A stretch of DNA of 64,000 bases from Butyrivibrio sp. AE2015 (GCF_000420825.1 NZ_ATVR01000003.1:124001-188000), one strand, 5' to 3'. Positions 27,266-37,043 are shown, numbered from the stretch's first letter. Made by a program: numbers and translations. Notes: a model not told the origin generated them from the sequence alone.

Positions 27266-28297
27266 ATGCTGAATGCTACATTATCAATAATTGTTCCAAT
27301 ATTCAATGGTGAAAAAACTTTAGAAAAATGTATAAAAAAAATACTAGGTCAGGTTGATGAAGGAACTGAAATAATACTGGTTGATGATGGTTCCACAGAT
27401 AGGACGGGTGAGATTTGTCAAAAACTGTCAAATGCTGATAAAAGGGTAGTTATCATTAAAAAGGAAAATGGCGGTGTTTCCAGCGCTAGAAATTCAGGCA
27501 TCGAAGCTGCTTCTGGGAAATATATAATGTTTATTGACTGCGATGATTTTTTAGAAGACGGCTATTTTGATGCTTTCCTAAAAATGGAGAAACTAATTGA
27601 TGAAGGCGTGATAGTTTTGACTAAAATCAAAACGCATTATATGGAATCAAAATCAGTAGTTGTTGAAGGGATGGATTTTGACGCGGATAAAAAGTTGAGC
27701 CTTAATTGTATCGTAGATATTTGGAATGAGCATCTGTGGAACGCTCCGGTTAACAAAATCTATTTGCGCAAGGTATTACGTGATAACTGTATACGATATG
27801 ATTGTAATATAAAGATGGGTGAGGATTGGCTTTTTAACAATGCATATATTAGGGCATTAAAGCCAAAAGGATTTTATATTATAGGCGATGTGTCATATGA
27901 TTATTATTTCGATGAAAACCCGTGGCGGCATTGCACTCCAGAGGATTTCTATGAAAATAATAAGAGACAAGTAGAAGACTTCTTGTATACTTTGAAGGAG
28001 CTTAACATTGACAAGCATGAAGTGGATAAGTTTGAGAAGAGAGATTTAGATTTTACAATTGTAGAATTAAAACGAATAGCGAGAAACCATACTAAAAAAG
28101 TGCAGGAAAGAATAGAAGCAATCAATGTGCTTTTGGATAGAGAGAGGGTTCCAAGCAAAATTATAAAGAATAAGTCCTTGTTAAAGAAGGATGAAGTTAT
28201 TGAGTTTATTTTAGGAAATGCGATAGTTATAGTTATATGGGAAGTGATACGTGAAAAATTAGGACTTATAAAAGCCGGAATACGTGGAGGAAAATGA
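27266..28297 (+). CDS. Glycosyltransferase family 2
   Basis: A 343-residue GT2 transferase: LSIIVPIFNGEKTLEKCI, ILVDDGSTDRTGEICQ, KKENGGVSSARNSGIEAA, MFIDCDDFLED and then WNAPVNKIYLRKV and MGEDWLFNN. A C-terminal hydrophobic segment (VIEFILGNAIVIVIWEVI, about 310-327) may anchor it to the membrane. The metal motif reads CDD rather than SDD, which is tolerated in the family. GGAGG of the next gene lies within its last codons. Confidence 0.88.
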   Translation: MLNATLSIIVPIFNGEKTLEKCIKKILGQVDEGTEIILVDDGSTDRTGEICQKLSNADKRVVIIKKENGGVSSARNSGIEAASGKYIMFIDCDDFLEDGYFDAFLKMEKLIDEGVIVLTKIKTHYMESKSVVVEGMDFDADKKLSLNCIVDIWNEHLWNAPVNKIYLRKVLRDNCIRYDCNIKMGEDWLFNNAYIRALKPKGFYIIGDVSYDYYFDENPWRHCTPEDFYENNKRQVEDFLYTLKELNIDKHEVDKFEKRDLDFTIVELKRIARNHTKKVQERIEAINVLLDRERVPSKIIKNKSLLKKDEVIEFILGNAIVIVIWEVIREKLGLIKAGIRGGK

Positions 28298-29260
28298 TTG
28301 TATAGAGATGCATTAATATCCGTAATTGTTCCTATCTATAATGTTGAGAAATATCTTGAGAAATGTATTTATTCTATTACTAATCAAACGTATAAAAATT
28401 TGGAAATAATACTAGTCAATGATGGTAGCACAGATAACTGTTCTACCATCATTGACAGTTTTATTAAATTAGATAATAGAATTAAATATTTTTTTCAAGA
28501 AAACGCAGGATTATCTGCCGCTAGGAATACTGGAATTGAAAATGCTAGTGGCGATTATTATCTGTTTATAGATAGTGATGACTATATTCATCCTCGAATG
28601 GTAGAGATTTTATACAATAATTTAAAAGAGTATAATGCTGATATTTCAATATGTGACCTTCATTGGATAGAAGAAGGGGAATCCGTCGGTGAATATGTAG
28701 ATAATAATCCTATGGTATATTCAGGTAAAGACGTACTTAGAAAACTAATAGGAGATGATTTAATCTCGGTAGTTGCTTGGAATAAATTGTATAAGAAAGA
28801 AATTTTTGAGGAAATCAGATATCCTGTAGGACGCATTCATGAAGATGAGTTTGTAATACATAGAATTTTAGCAAAATGCCATAAGAGTGTATATACTGAT
28901 GCAAAACTATACTTTTATATAAAAAGAAAAGGATCGATTGTAAGCACTCAATCATCTAAAAGCCTTGGAGATGGATTTTTAGCGTTTTGTGAAAGATTTG
29001 TATGGGCTTTTCCTAAAAAAGATAAGGTGTTTACTGATTGGTGTTTTGATGTTATGTTGAATGAAGCAAATTATATAATCTATAAAACTAATACTGATGA
29101 ACATGAAGTTTTAGTTAGAAATGTAAAAAAAATGATTGAGCAAATTTTGAAGGACTTACCTTTTTCTACGCATATTACATGGAGAAAGATAATAGTAGGA
29201 AAAGTTTGGATTAGGAATCCTAAAAAAGGGAATAGCTTAAGACGATATTTACACTGTTAA
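28298..29260 (+). CDS. Glycosyltransferase family 2
   Basis: A 320-residue GT2 enzyme with SVIVPIYNVEKYLEKCI, ILVNDGSTDNCS (Asn in place of the first Asp of VDDGS), QENAGLSAARNTGIENA, FIDSDDYIHPR, WNKLYKKEIF and GRIHEDEFVIHRIL. The start is TTG, seven bases after GGAGG. It resembles the enzyme at 3066 in overall layout. It is the last gene of the A+T-rich block and is followed by a 93-bp gap holding a promoter-like site. Confidence 0.88.
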   Translation: MYRDALISVIVPIYNVEKYLEKCIYSITNQTYKNLEIILVNDGSTDNCSTIIDSFIKLDNRIKYFFQENAGLSAARNTGIENASGDYYLFIDSDDYIHPRMVEILYNNLKEYNADISICDLHWIEEGESVGEYVDNNPMVYSGKDVLRKLIGDDLISVVAWNKLYKKEIFEEIRYPVGRIHEDEFVIHRILAKCHKSVYTDAKLYFYIKRKGSIVSTQSSKSLGDGFLAFCERFVWAFPKKDKVFTDWCFDVMLNEANYIIYKTNTDEHEVLVRNVKKMIEQILKDLPFSTHITWRKIIVGKVWIRNPKKGNSLRRYLHC

Positions 29261-29283
29261 ATATATTAGAAGCTTTAAGTTAC

Positions 29284-29292
29284 TGTTATAAT
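29284..29292 (+). promoter_or_regulatory. Extended -10 promoter before the second ABC exporter
   Basis: TGTTATAAT fits an extended -10 element exactly. Only a weak -35 can be proposed upstream. It lies 62 bp before the second permease gene in one of the few real gaps of the cluster, so the second export module may have its own promoter. Confidence 0.5.
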
Positions 29293-29353
29293 AAATATAA
29301 AATGCTAATAGAGGAAATGTGTTAACATATAAAAGTTCAGAAGGAAAGATTAG

Positions 29354-30202
29354 ATGCAAAAAAATGATAAATGGGATATTGATATTACGCCTAGAAGAAA
29401 ATGGTATGAGCTTAGGCTCAAAGAAGTATATAGTTATAGGGATTTGATATGGCTCCTTGTAAAAAGGAGCTTTTCTGCGCAATATAAGCAGACTGTTTTA
29501 GGACCGCTTTGGTTCATAATTAATCCTCTTATTTCATCGTTTATTTCAACTTTAGTATTTGGAAATATTGCGGGAATTGAATCTGATGGAGTTCCATATT
29601 TCCTCTTTTATTTATGTGGTTATACTTTATGGAACTACTTTTCAACATGTGTAAATCAGACATCGACAACATTTACTACAAATGCCAATATCATGGGAAA
29701 AGTGTATTTTCCTAGATTAACTATGCCTATTTCATCAGTTATATTTTCAGCTTTGAATATGATAATCATTTTCTTTTTGTCGATTATAGCGATGATCGTT
29801 TATAGGATCCAGGGATTTGAGATTCACACTACTGCAATGATATGGATTATTCCACTTCTTATGCTGCAGACTGCAGTACTTGGACTGGGAGTTGGTATTA
29901 TCATTTCTTCTCTTACGACCAAGTATAGGGATTTAACAATACTTGTTGGATTTGGTATCCAGCTTTGGATGTACATTACACCTGTAGTATATCCTATGAC
30001 TGCTGTTAAGGGATCACTTAAAACTATTATTTTATTGAATCCTATGTCAGCTGTTATACAGAATTATAAGTATGCGCTTTTAGGTATAGGAACATTTGAG
30101 CCGTTATACTGGCTCATCAGTGTTATTATGACTGGCGTTCTGTTCCTTCTTGGAGTTCTTTTGTTCAATAATGTAGAGCAGACATTCATGGATACTGTCT
30201 GA
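29354..30202 (+). CDS. wzm: ABC-2 polysaccharide export permease, copy 2
   Basis: A 282-residue six-helix permease clearly paralogous to the protein at 4019. It shares VKRSFSAQYKQTVLGPLWFI, QTSTTFTTNANIMG, the coupling motif GKVYFPRLTMP and GIIISSLTTKYRDL. The N-terminal 20 residues and periplasmic loops differ. It pairs with the ATPase 28 bp downstream. Two permeases of the same class in one cluster imply two exported polymers, or one that has been duplicated and specialised. Confidence 0.92.
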   Translation: MQKNDKWDIDITPRRKWYELRLKEVYSYRDLIWLLVKRSFSAQYKQTVLGPLWFIINPLISSFISTLVFGNIAGIESDGVPYFLFYLCGYTLWNYFSTCVNQTSTTFTTNANIMGKVYFPRLTMPISSVIFSALNMIIIFFLSIIAMIVYRIQGFEIHTTAMIWIIPLLMLQTAVLGLGVGIIISSLTTKYRDLTILVGFGIQLWMYITPVVYPMTAVKGSLKTIILLNPMSAVIQNYKYALLGIGTFEPLYWLISVIMTGVLFLLGVLLFNNVEQTFMDTV

Positions 30203-30230
30203 TAAGTATAATAGAGTTAAAGGATGTAAA

Positions 30231-31496
30231 ATGTCAGATACAGCGATTAAGATAGAAAACTTAAAAAAACAGTATACACTCGGTGCTATTGGTGGAAAGA
30301 CTCTTTCTGCGGATCTTAACATGTGGTGGGCAAAAGTCAGAGGAAAAGAAAATCCATATGCCAAGATTGGTGAAGATACCAGTAATTATGGTCAGAAGTT
30401 TTACGCATTAAATGGAATCAATCTGGAGATAAAAAAAGGTGAAGCAGTCGGTATAATTGGAACCAATGGTGCAGGAAAGTCCACTCTTTTAAAGCTTCTC
30501 TCAAGAGTTACAGCTCCTACTGAAGGTAGAATACGTATAAACGGAAGAATAACATCTATGCTTGAGGTTGGGACAGGATTTCATCCTGAACTTACTGGCC
30601 GAGAGAATATCTATATGAATGGTGCTATTCTTGGAATGACAAAGGCAGAGATTGACTCCAAAATGGAGGATATAATTGAATTCTCTGAGTGTAGACAGTT
30701 TATTGATACACCTGTTAAGAGATATTCTTCAGGAATGTATGTTAAGCTTGCTTTTTCAGTGGCAGCACATCTGGATTCTGATATTATGATCATGGATGAA
30801 GTACTTGCAGTTGGTGATATGAAGTTCCAACAGAAGTGCCTTGGAAAAATGGATGATGCAGCTCACGGTGAGGGAAAAACTATCCTTTATGTAAGCCACA
30901 ATATGACAACGATTAGGCAGTTATGTTCCAGATGTATAGTGCTCAGTCATGGAACAGTAATATTTGATGGCGATGTTGAGAGCGCAATCGAAGTTTACAT
31001 GGGTGAGAACAAGGTTTCTAATGCAGAAACAGAAATAGCGAAAGTAAAGAGAGCTCCTGAGTTTTCTGACCATAAAGTAACCATGACAAAACTGACAGTA
31101 GATAATGATCAGGGACAGTACATGGTTGGGGATGTGATAAAAGGGAAGCTTTTTGTTGATTCTCCGGAAACTATAGATGATGTTCATCTGAGAATCATAG
31201 TTAAGCATGCAGATGGAACTCCGATAACCATGTCTACAAGCAGCTCTACAGTTTCTTTTAACAAGGGCGAGAATGATATTGATTTTGTACTTGATACATC
31301 AATGCTTGCTCCCGGTAGATACAATCTTGGTTTTGTAGTATATAACGTTAATGAGTACGGTACAGATCAGACCCTTGATGGTGTTCATTCTGTATATGTG
31401 TTCCAGGTATCTGGTGGCGATGGCTTCAATAACAATATGGAATGGAAAAATAAGTATTGGGGCTATGTGCTTGGAAAAGAACTTGAAGTTAAATAA
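30231..31496 (+). CDS. wzt: ABC polysaccharide export ATPase with C-terminal glycan-recognition domain, copy 2
   Basis: A 421-residue Wzt paralogue. Walker A GTNGAGKST is near residue 76, the signature RYSSGMYVKL near 163, Walker B IMIMDEVLAVGD near 185 and SHNM near 222. The first 250 residues follow the copy at 4872 almost block for block. The C-terminal beta domain (about 280-415) is different in sequence, starting after a Glu/Lys-rich linker. In known Wzt proteins this domain selects the polymer, so the two exporters probably carry different cargo. Confidence 0.93.
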   Translation: MSDTAIKIENLKKQYTLGAIGGKTLSADLNMWWAKVRGKENPYAKIGEDTSNYGQKFYALNGINLEIKKGEAVGIIGTNGAGKSTLLKLLSRVTAPTEGRIRINGRITSMLEVGTGFHPELTGRENIYMNGAILGMTKAEIDSKMEDIIEFSECRQFIDTPVKRYSSGMYVKLAFSVAAHLDSDIMIMDEVLAVGDMKFQQKCLGKMDDAAHGEGKTILYVSHNMTTIRQLCSRCIVLSHGTVIFDGDVESAIEVYMGENKVSNAETEIAKVKRAPEFSDHKVTMTKLTVDNDQGQYMVGDVIKGKLFVDSPETIDDVHLRIIVKHADGTPITMSTSSSTVSFNKGENDIDFVLDTSMLAPGRYNLGFVVYNVNEYGTDQTLDGVHSVYVFQVSGGDGFNNNMEWKNKYWGYVLGKELEVK

Positions 31497-31508
31497 TTGG
31501 TGTTTATT

Positions 31509-32558
31509 ATGGGAAAAATAAAAAGATATTTAGATTGCCATATTCCGATAACTACTTGTAATCTGAAATGCAGTTATTGTTATATAGCACAGTTGGATCA
31601 ATTTCAAAATGTTAAGCCGAAAGTTTTTCACACTTTAGATGTGGAAAAAAAGGCATTTTCTCAGGAAAGACTAGGCGGGCCCTGCCTTGTAAACCTATGT
31701 GCAGGTGGTGAGACGCTTCTTTATCCTGATATTGCTGGTCTTGTAAGAGTGATTTTGGAGAATGGTCATTATGTAATGATTGTCACAAATGGTCTTCTTA
31801 CCCATAAGATAGAAGAGCTTCTTGAGATAGATTATGAACTTAGGAAAAGAATCTTCTTTAAGTTCTCATATCATTACGTAGAGCTTAAAAGACTTAATTT
31901 ATTTGAACAGTACTTTGAGAATATAAATAAAGTCAGACGTGCAGGAGCTTCTTTTACATGTGAGCTTACGCCCTGTGACGAAGAGATTGAATATATAGAT
32001 GATATAAAGAAAAGGTGCATGGATAACCTTGGGGCTTGGCCGCATGTTACTATTGCCAGATCTGATATTGACCCAGACCACAGAATACCTCACCTTTCAA
32101 ATCTTTCTTTTGAGGATTATATAAACACTTGGAAAGTATTTGATTCAAACCTTTTTAATGAAAAGATTAAGTTCTTTTATGAAAAGAGAACCGAATTTTG
32201 TTATGCCGGTGATTGGAGTCTTTTTGTTGATCTTGAAACAGGAAGCATTACGCCATGTAATTGTGGAAAACGGCTGGGTGACTTCTATGACTTTAGTAAA
32301 CCAATTAAGTTTAGGGCTATAGGTAACCACTGTAGTTTAGCTCATTGTTTTAACGGACATAGTTGGCTGTCTCTTGGTGATATTCCAGAGTTTGATATTA
32401 AGAACTATGCTGAACTCAGAAACCGCAAATGCGCAGATGGCACAGAATGGCTTAATCCAACTATTAAGGAAGCATTTAGTTCAAAATTGGTAGAGCAGAA
32501 TGAAGAATATAGTGAACTCAAGAAAAAAATCACTAATTTTTGTTATAGGTTTTATTAG
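31509..32558 (+). CDS. Radical SAM protein of the polysaccharide locus
   Basis: A 349-residue radical SAM enzyme. The 4Fe-4S motif CNLKCSYC lies at residues 17-24 (CxxxCxxC), followed by a CAGGGE-like glycine block (LCAGGETLLYPD). A second set of cysteines near residues 235-285 (FCYAGDW, TPCNCGKRL, HCSLAHCFNG) could hold an auxiliary cluster as in SPASM-type proteins. It is next to a deacetylase-like and a pyruvyl-transferase gene, so it may modify a sugar or the lipid carrier; the reaction is unknown. The ATG at 31509 is preferred to an upstream TTG, though no strong ribosome site is visible. Confidence 0.82.
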   Translation: MGKIKRYLDCHIPITTCNLKCSYCYIAQLDQFQNVKPKVFHTLDVEKKAFSQERLGGPCLVNLCAGGETLLYPDIAGLVRVILENGHYVMIVTNGLLTHKIEELLEIDYELRKRIFFKFSYHYVELKRLNLFEQYFENINKVRRAGASFTCELTPCDEEIEYIDDIKKRCMDNLGAWPHVTIARSDIDPDHRIPHLSNLSFEDYINTWKVFDSNLFNEKIKFFYEKRTEFCYAGDWSLFVDLETGSITPCNCGKRLGDFYDFSKPIKFRAIGNHCSLAHCFNGHSWLSLGDIPEFDIKNYAELRNRKCADGTEWLNPTIKEAFSSKLVEQNEEYSELKKKITNFCYRFY

Positions 32559-33186
32559 TGTTATCAGCGCTGCTCTGTTGCTATATGGACTAGTTTTTTT
32601 CTTTAACAGAAAGACATTAAAGTTTAGTATTGATGATTCAACAGAGATTTTACTGGACATTGCAAATAATGACTATAATAGCATTTTTGACTCTCCAACG
32701 CTTGGATTACTAAAGGAATTGCATGAGACATATGACCTTGACCCAACTCTTTTTCTTTTTGAACAGCTTGGTTCATTTAATAAAACGGATTTTCCGGATA
32801 AGTACCGGGAAGAGTTTGTGCAGAACAGCGACTGGTTAAAGCTGGGGTGGCATGGAATAGATGATGGAATAAAAGGTATATATTATTGTGATACAGATGT
32901 CGTTGGTTATGATTTTTCCCAAGAAGAGGATGCGTTGATCCAATCTGACAGAGTCGGTGTGCTCAGAAAAAAATATGATGGCAAGACTATCTCATACCAG
33001 TTGACCAATGTGAGATTGGATAATCTTGACAGCGATGATGAATTATTACGCCTTCTGAATGGAAGAGCAGAAGATAGAGATGTTGTGGTATTTACCCACG
33101 CATGGATGCTGCAGAATTCAGCAAAGTATATTGAACCTGTATGCAAGTGGGCTGAGGATAATGGTTACAAATTGAATTGGAATTAG
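32500..33186 (+). CDS. Membrane-anchored polysaccharide-deacetylase-like protein
   Basis: A 228-residue protein with one N-terminal helix (about 12-35) and a domain presumably outside the membrane. KFSIDDSTEILLDI resembles the first NodB motif (the SFDDG Asp pair); TLFLFEQLG, LKLGWHGIDDG (a His motif) and the late VVFTHAWMLQ follow the order of a CE4-like barrel. The canonical third motif is weak, so catalysis is uncertain. It starts 59 bp inside the radical SAM gene, an unusually long overlap. The likely role is deacetylation of the polymer. Confidence 0.6.
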   Translation: MKNIVNSRKKSLIFVIGFISVISAALLLYGLVFFFNRKTLKFSIDDSTEILLDIANNDYNSIFDSPTLGLLKELHETYDLDPTLFLFEQLGSFNKTDFPDKYREEFVQNSDWLKLGWHGIDDGIKGIYYCDTDVVGYDFSQEEDALIQSDRVGVLRKKYDGKTISYQLTNVRLDNLDSDDELLRLLNGRAEDRDVVVFTHAWMLQNSAKYIEPVCKWAEDNGYKLNWN

Positions 33187-33190
33187 GTAT

Positions 33191-34285
33191 ATGGGGATTT
33201 ATTCTGTTCTAAAAAAGATAGATAGGGAATTGCATATTGATAAGTTGCGATATTATGCGAAGGATAAAAGGTATTCTTTTGAGCAATACTTTGCTATTAA
33301 GAAAATGTGCAATGAAGCAGATTTTATAATGATTAACACTCCGAATCATGGAAATCTTGGAGATCATGCGATTGCGATAGCGGAACAGAGGTTTTTTTAC
33401 GAAAGATTTCCGAGCATAAGATATAGAGAAATAACTGGGGACTATTACAGAAAGAATAGCAGTATTATAAAAAAACTCATGAAGACCAATATAGTCCTTG
33501 GGATTAGTGGTGGGGGATATATTGGTGATGTCTGGATGGAAGAGGAAGAACTTGTAAGAAGTGTTGTAAGTTCTTTCCCTGACAATAAGATTATTATATT
33601 CCCGCAGACCGTGTACTACAGAGATACAGAACAGGGAAAGCAAGAGTGGGAAATAACTAAGAAAATTTTTGATAATCATAGAGCAGATGTGACTTTCTTT
33701 TTAAGGGAAAAGAAATCTTATGATTTTATTAAGAATAACCTTCCAACGTTAAAGAATGTGTTCCTCACTCCGGATATGGTTCTCTCTCTAGAAAAAAACT
33801 ATGGGTTTAAAAGAAATGGAATTTTGCTTTGTTTTAGAGATGACAGGGAAAAATACATTTCTATAGATATTGTCAAAGAAATAGAGAAATGTGCAAAAGA
33901 AAAAAATATAGAAATTAAGCGCTCTTCTACTGTATTGGAGAGGAATGTAGATGTTTCGGAAAGAGAACAAGCAGTTGAAGAAAAACTAAAAGAGTTTGCA
34001 TCTGCTAAACTTGTGGTGACTGACAGACTTCATGGAATGCTTTTTGCGGCAATTACCGGAACCCCATGTATAGCTTTTGACAATGAGACCGGGAAAGTTG
34101 GCGGAGTGTATGAGTGGATAAAAGATTTGAATTATGTTTTTTTTAGTGACAGAAATTACTCCGAAAGGATGCTATTTGATTATATACAGCATCTGATTTG
34201 TAAAAAAAATGATGTCTACAAAACAGATGTATATGAATGGAAGAAGTTTTTTGAGACTATTAAAAATAATATATTATCGGTATGA
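33191..34285 (+). CDS. Polysaccharide pyruvyl transferase family protein
   Basis: A 364-residue protein of the PF04230 family (CsaB/WcaK-like). NTPNHGNLGDHAIAIAEQRF near residue 47, GISGGGYIGDVWM near 100, IIIFPQTVYYRDT and the C-terminal VVTDRLHGMLFAAITGTPCI are the standard landmarks. It would add a pyruvyl ketal from phosphoenolpyruvate to a sugar. A pyruvylated terminal sugar is one kind of cap that a Wzt C-terminal domain could read. Confidence 0.9.
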   Translation: MGIYSVLKKIDRELHIDKLRYYAKDKRYSFEQYFAIKKMCNEADFIMINTPNHGNLGDHAIAIAEQRFFYERFPSIRYREITGDYYRKNSSIIKKLMKTNIVLGISGGGYIGDVWMEEEELVRSVVSSFPDNKIIIFPQTVYYRDTEQGKQEWEITKKIFDNHRADVTFFLREKKSYDFIKNNLPTLKNVFLTPDMVLSLEKNYGFKRNGILLCFRDDREKYISIDIVKEIEKCAKEKNIEIKRSSTVLERNVDVSEREQAVEEKLKEFASAKLVVTDRLHGMLFAAITGTPCIAFDNETGKVGGVYEWIKDLNYVFFSDRNYSERMLFDYIQHLICKKNDVYKTDVYEWKKFFETIKNNILSV

Positions 34286-34306
34286 ATTTCTAGGTGAATA
34301 TTTGTT

Positions 34307-35587
34307 ATGAGGCTAATTAAAGGCATTTCTAAAAAAATCTTCAGTATTATATTATGCATGGTAATAGCTGTATTTATTGCTTTTCTTTTGATATGCACAT
34401 CATATATACTTCCAATTGATCGTATTGAAAAAAATGTTGCTTCTTCGGCCAGATATATACAGAAAGAAGGTTCATATCCAGGATTAGCGTGGTGGACTAC
34501 ACAGTTAGATAATGTGACTGATTCTGCTATGCTATTAGTAGCTGCCAATGATACGGAGGAATCTCTGATTGTTGAAGCTATGTCCTCACATTTAGGAGGT
34601 ATTAATGATGCTGATTTAGCAGTTACTATAGTTAAGCACTATATAGATGGGCAGGAGTTTGATAGGATAGGAAGTTATTCAAGATATTGGCATGGCTATG
34701 TAGTTGTTTTAAGACCTCTATTGATGCTTACCGATTACCTAGGAATAAGAATTATTAATGGTATTATACAATTATTTCTTATATATTATATTTGCAGATT
34801 GTTATTCCTAAAAGGACGAAAAGAATATATTAGTTCTATTCTTGTCTCTTATGGTATGTTAATGCCGTTAGCGTTGGCGTTGTCATTACAGTTTTCTCCG
34901 TGTTTTTATATAGCGACAATAGCTTCTATTTTCATTTTGATTATTGGAACTGAAAAGATAGATAGATATGGTTATTTGATATTTCTTATAATTGGGGCAA
35001 TGACTTCGTTTTTTGATTTTTTGACATATCCAATAGTAACATTGGGGGTTCCTATGCTGTTCTATTTTGCAATAAAAGATAGTTCATGTGGAATAAAACA
35101 TGTTAGGATAGTGGTTGAAGATAGTATTTGCTGGGGAGTTGGTTATATTGGAATGTGGTCGTCAAAATGGATATTTGCTACTGCTATTACTGAAAAAAAT
35201 GTTATTAAAGATGCTGCAGATACTTTTCTTTATAGAACATCACAATATCAATCACAATCAATTGAAATTTCACGCATATCTTGTGAGTTAAGAAATTATG
35301 GTGCTTTTTTTAAGACACCTGTTACGATGGTTTTGGTCGTCATTGTAGTGTATTTGCTTATCAATATTATTAGGGCTTGTGATAATAATATCATAGGAAT
35401 TTTAAAAATCATGTTTCCATATTTCATGATTGCTATGATGCCATTTGCATGGTATGCCTTTGCACTTCAACACTCTTATGCTCATTTTTGGTTTACTAAT
35501 AAAGCGTGTGTAGTTTCTATTATGGCAATTATGTTTGGACTTCATGATGTCCTAAGAAGTATAACGAACGTAAAGGAACAAGAATGA
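34307..35587 (+). CDS. Polytopic membrane protein of unknown function
   Basis: A 426-residue protein. One helix (about 12-35) precedes a 100-residue outside domain with YPGLAWWTTQLDNVTDSAML and YSRYWHGYVVVLRPLLM, and then about eight helices follow. It resembles membrane proteins common in Lachnospiraceae surface-polysaccharide loci, but I recognise no named domain. The helix layout with conserved aromatic/acidic residues in the first loop could fit a GT-C-like enzyme. Its ATGA stop/start overlap couples it to the next membrane gene. Confidence 0.45.
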   Translation: MRLIKGISKKIFSIILCMVIAVFIAFLLICTSYILPIDRIEKNVASSARYIQKEGSYPGLAWWTTQLDNVTDSAMLLVAANDTEESLIVEAMSSHLGGINDADLAVTIVKHYIDGQEFDRIGSYSRYWHGYVVVLRPLLMLTDYLGIRIINGIIQLFLIYYICRLLFLKGRKEYISSILVSYGMLMPLALALSLQFSPCFYIATIASIFILIIGTEKIDRYGYLIFLIIGAMTSFFDFLTYPIVTLGVPMLFYFAIKDSSCGIKHVRIVVEDSICWGVGYIGMWSSKWIFATAITEKNVIKDAADTFLYRTSQYQSQSIEISRISCELRNYGAFFKTPVTMVLVVIVVYLLINIIRACDNNIIGILKIMFPYFMIAMMPFAWYAFALQHSYAHFWFTNKACVVSIMAIMFGLHDVLRSITNVKEQE

Positions 35588-37014
35588 AAAGGTACAATAT
35601 AATCACTATTGCATGTGGGATTTTTATAGCTTATATGGTTGGAACTTTGGTTTGGATTAGCTCATATAGTGTTTTAGTTGCAGATGATTTTTCACATGGA
35701 CTTACAGTAGGAGCATTTAATGAACCATTTATACCGTATTTATTTGCTTCATTCAGATTTGTAAGAAAAGTTTTTTTTGAAATAACAGGTGCCTATTTTA
35801 CAATGTTTATTCAGGCATTATTTAGTCCAATCAATCATTATGGATTGAGCCAACTTAGGGTTGTGATGGCATTTAACTCATCGTTATTCTTTTTATCACT
35901 TTTTATTATTTTTTTTACCACGATAAAAAAGTATGCCATAAAGAATCTTGCTGTGTCAATGATCCTTCTTTCTACAATAGTTTTTTCTATATGTGGTTAT
36001 CAGACTTATCCTGAGGTGTTCTTTTGGTTTTCTGGAGCAACAGGATATAGTTTTCCTTTATCAATGCTTTTAATAGCCCTAGCGGGAGTTATTAATTTGG
36101 ATAAGAGCAAAAAAAATATACATTTTGCTATTGCTTTATTGTTTGGGATTTGTGCGATGGGTGGAAATCTGACTGTGTCAGGAACTGGCTGCTATGTATT
36201 GCTTATTATCATTGTATACTTAGGAATTCTAAACAAAAAATTTCCGATTAAGCATACGATAGTTTTTTTTGTATGGTTTATTTGTGCATTAATAAATGCA
36301 ACTTCACCAGGACAATTTAACAGAAAAAGCATGCTGGATGATTCAGGAATACAAGTTGGCACAGCTATAATTAATTCTTTATTTATGGCAAGAGCACGCT
36401 TTATAGAATTGTTAAATTATAATTATTTATTAATGCTTATGCTGGTATTCTTGTGTGGGATAATAATTGGAAGTAAAAAGAGTTATTTCAGAATAGTAGA
36501 TCTGCTTTTTTCTTTTGTTGGAATGTTAACCCCAGTGGTTACGATATTTCCTTATACGCTTGGAACAAATGGAACGCAAGTTCCAGATAGATGCGGCTTT
36601 GTTATGGATGTTGCTATTATTCTGGCATCGATAAATGTTGTGTTTATTCTTGGGACATTAGTCAGCAATAAAGTAAACACTAGCATAAGGATACTAACTG
36701 GATGTGCAATTGTAATATTCATGGTGATTTATTGCAAATATGATGGGTATGGATTATCAGATTTTAAAACTTATGAACTAAGCAGTCAGCAAATATATGA
36801 TGATATATACAGAAATCATTATTATAATCATGTAGAATTTTACGACTGGGTAAGATCCCAAAAAGGGCAGGATGTCGTGGTAACACCTGAGCACTGCCCT
36901 TATGGTATAGATAATGTGTATAATCTTTATCTTTTTGTTAATTCAGATGAGTGGGTCAATAATTGTGTAGCACAGTATTGTGGAGTTAAGAGCATAAGAG
37001 TTGACTATGACTGA
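35584..37014 (+). CDS. Polytopic membrane protein, possible GT-C-like transferase
   Basis: A 476-residue protein with about ten helices. The first loop has LVADDFSHGLTVG near residues 33-45, an acidic pair placed as in GT-C enzymes, and YPEVFFWFSGATGY follows near residue 142. The C-terminal 80 residues are soluble. It may belong to the DUF6056-like group of bacterial membrane proteins. Function would be sugar transfer from a polyprenyl carrier on the outer face, by analogy only. It is the last intact gene before a 750-bp stretch of decayed sequence. Confidence 0.5.
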   Translation: MKRYNIITIACGIFIAYMVGTLVWISSYSVLVADDFSHGLTVGAFNEPFIPYLFASFRFVRKVFFEITGAYFTMFIQALFSPINHYGLSQLRVVMAFNSSLFFLSLFIIFFTTIKKYAIKNLAVSMILLSTIVFSICGYQTYPEVFFWFSGATGYSFPLSMLLIALAGVINLDKSKKNIHFAIALLFGICAMGGNLTVSGTGCYVLLIIIVYLGILNKKFPIKHTIVFFVWFICALINATSPGQFNRKSMLDDSGIQVGTAIINSLFMARARFIELLNYNYLLMLMLVFLCGIIIGSKKSYFRIVDLLFSFVGMLTPVVTIFPYTLGTNGTQVPDRCGFVMDVAIILASINVVFILGTLVSNKVNTSIRILTGCAIVIFMVIYCKYDGYGLSDFKTYELSSQQIYDDIYRNHYYNHVEFYDWVRSQKGQDVVVTPEHCPYGIDNVYNLYLFVNSDEWVNNCVAQYCGVKSIRVDYD

Positions 37015-37043
37015 TTAATGCTTACAAAGTAGGAGAAAGAAAT

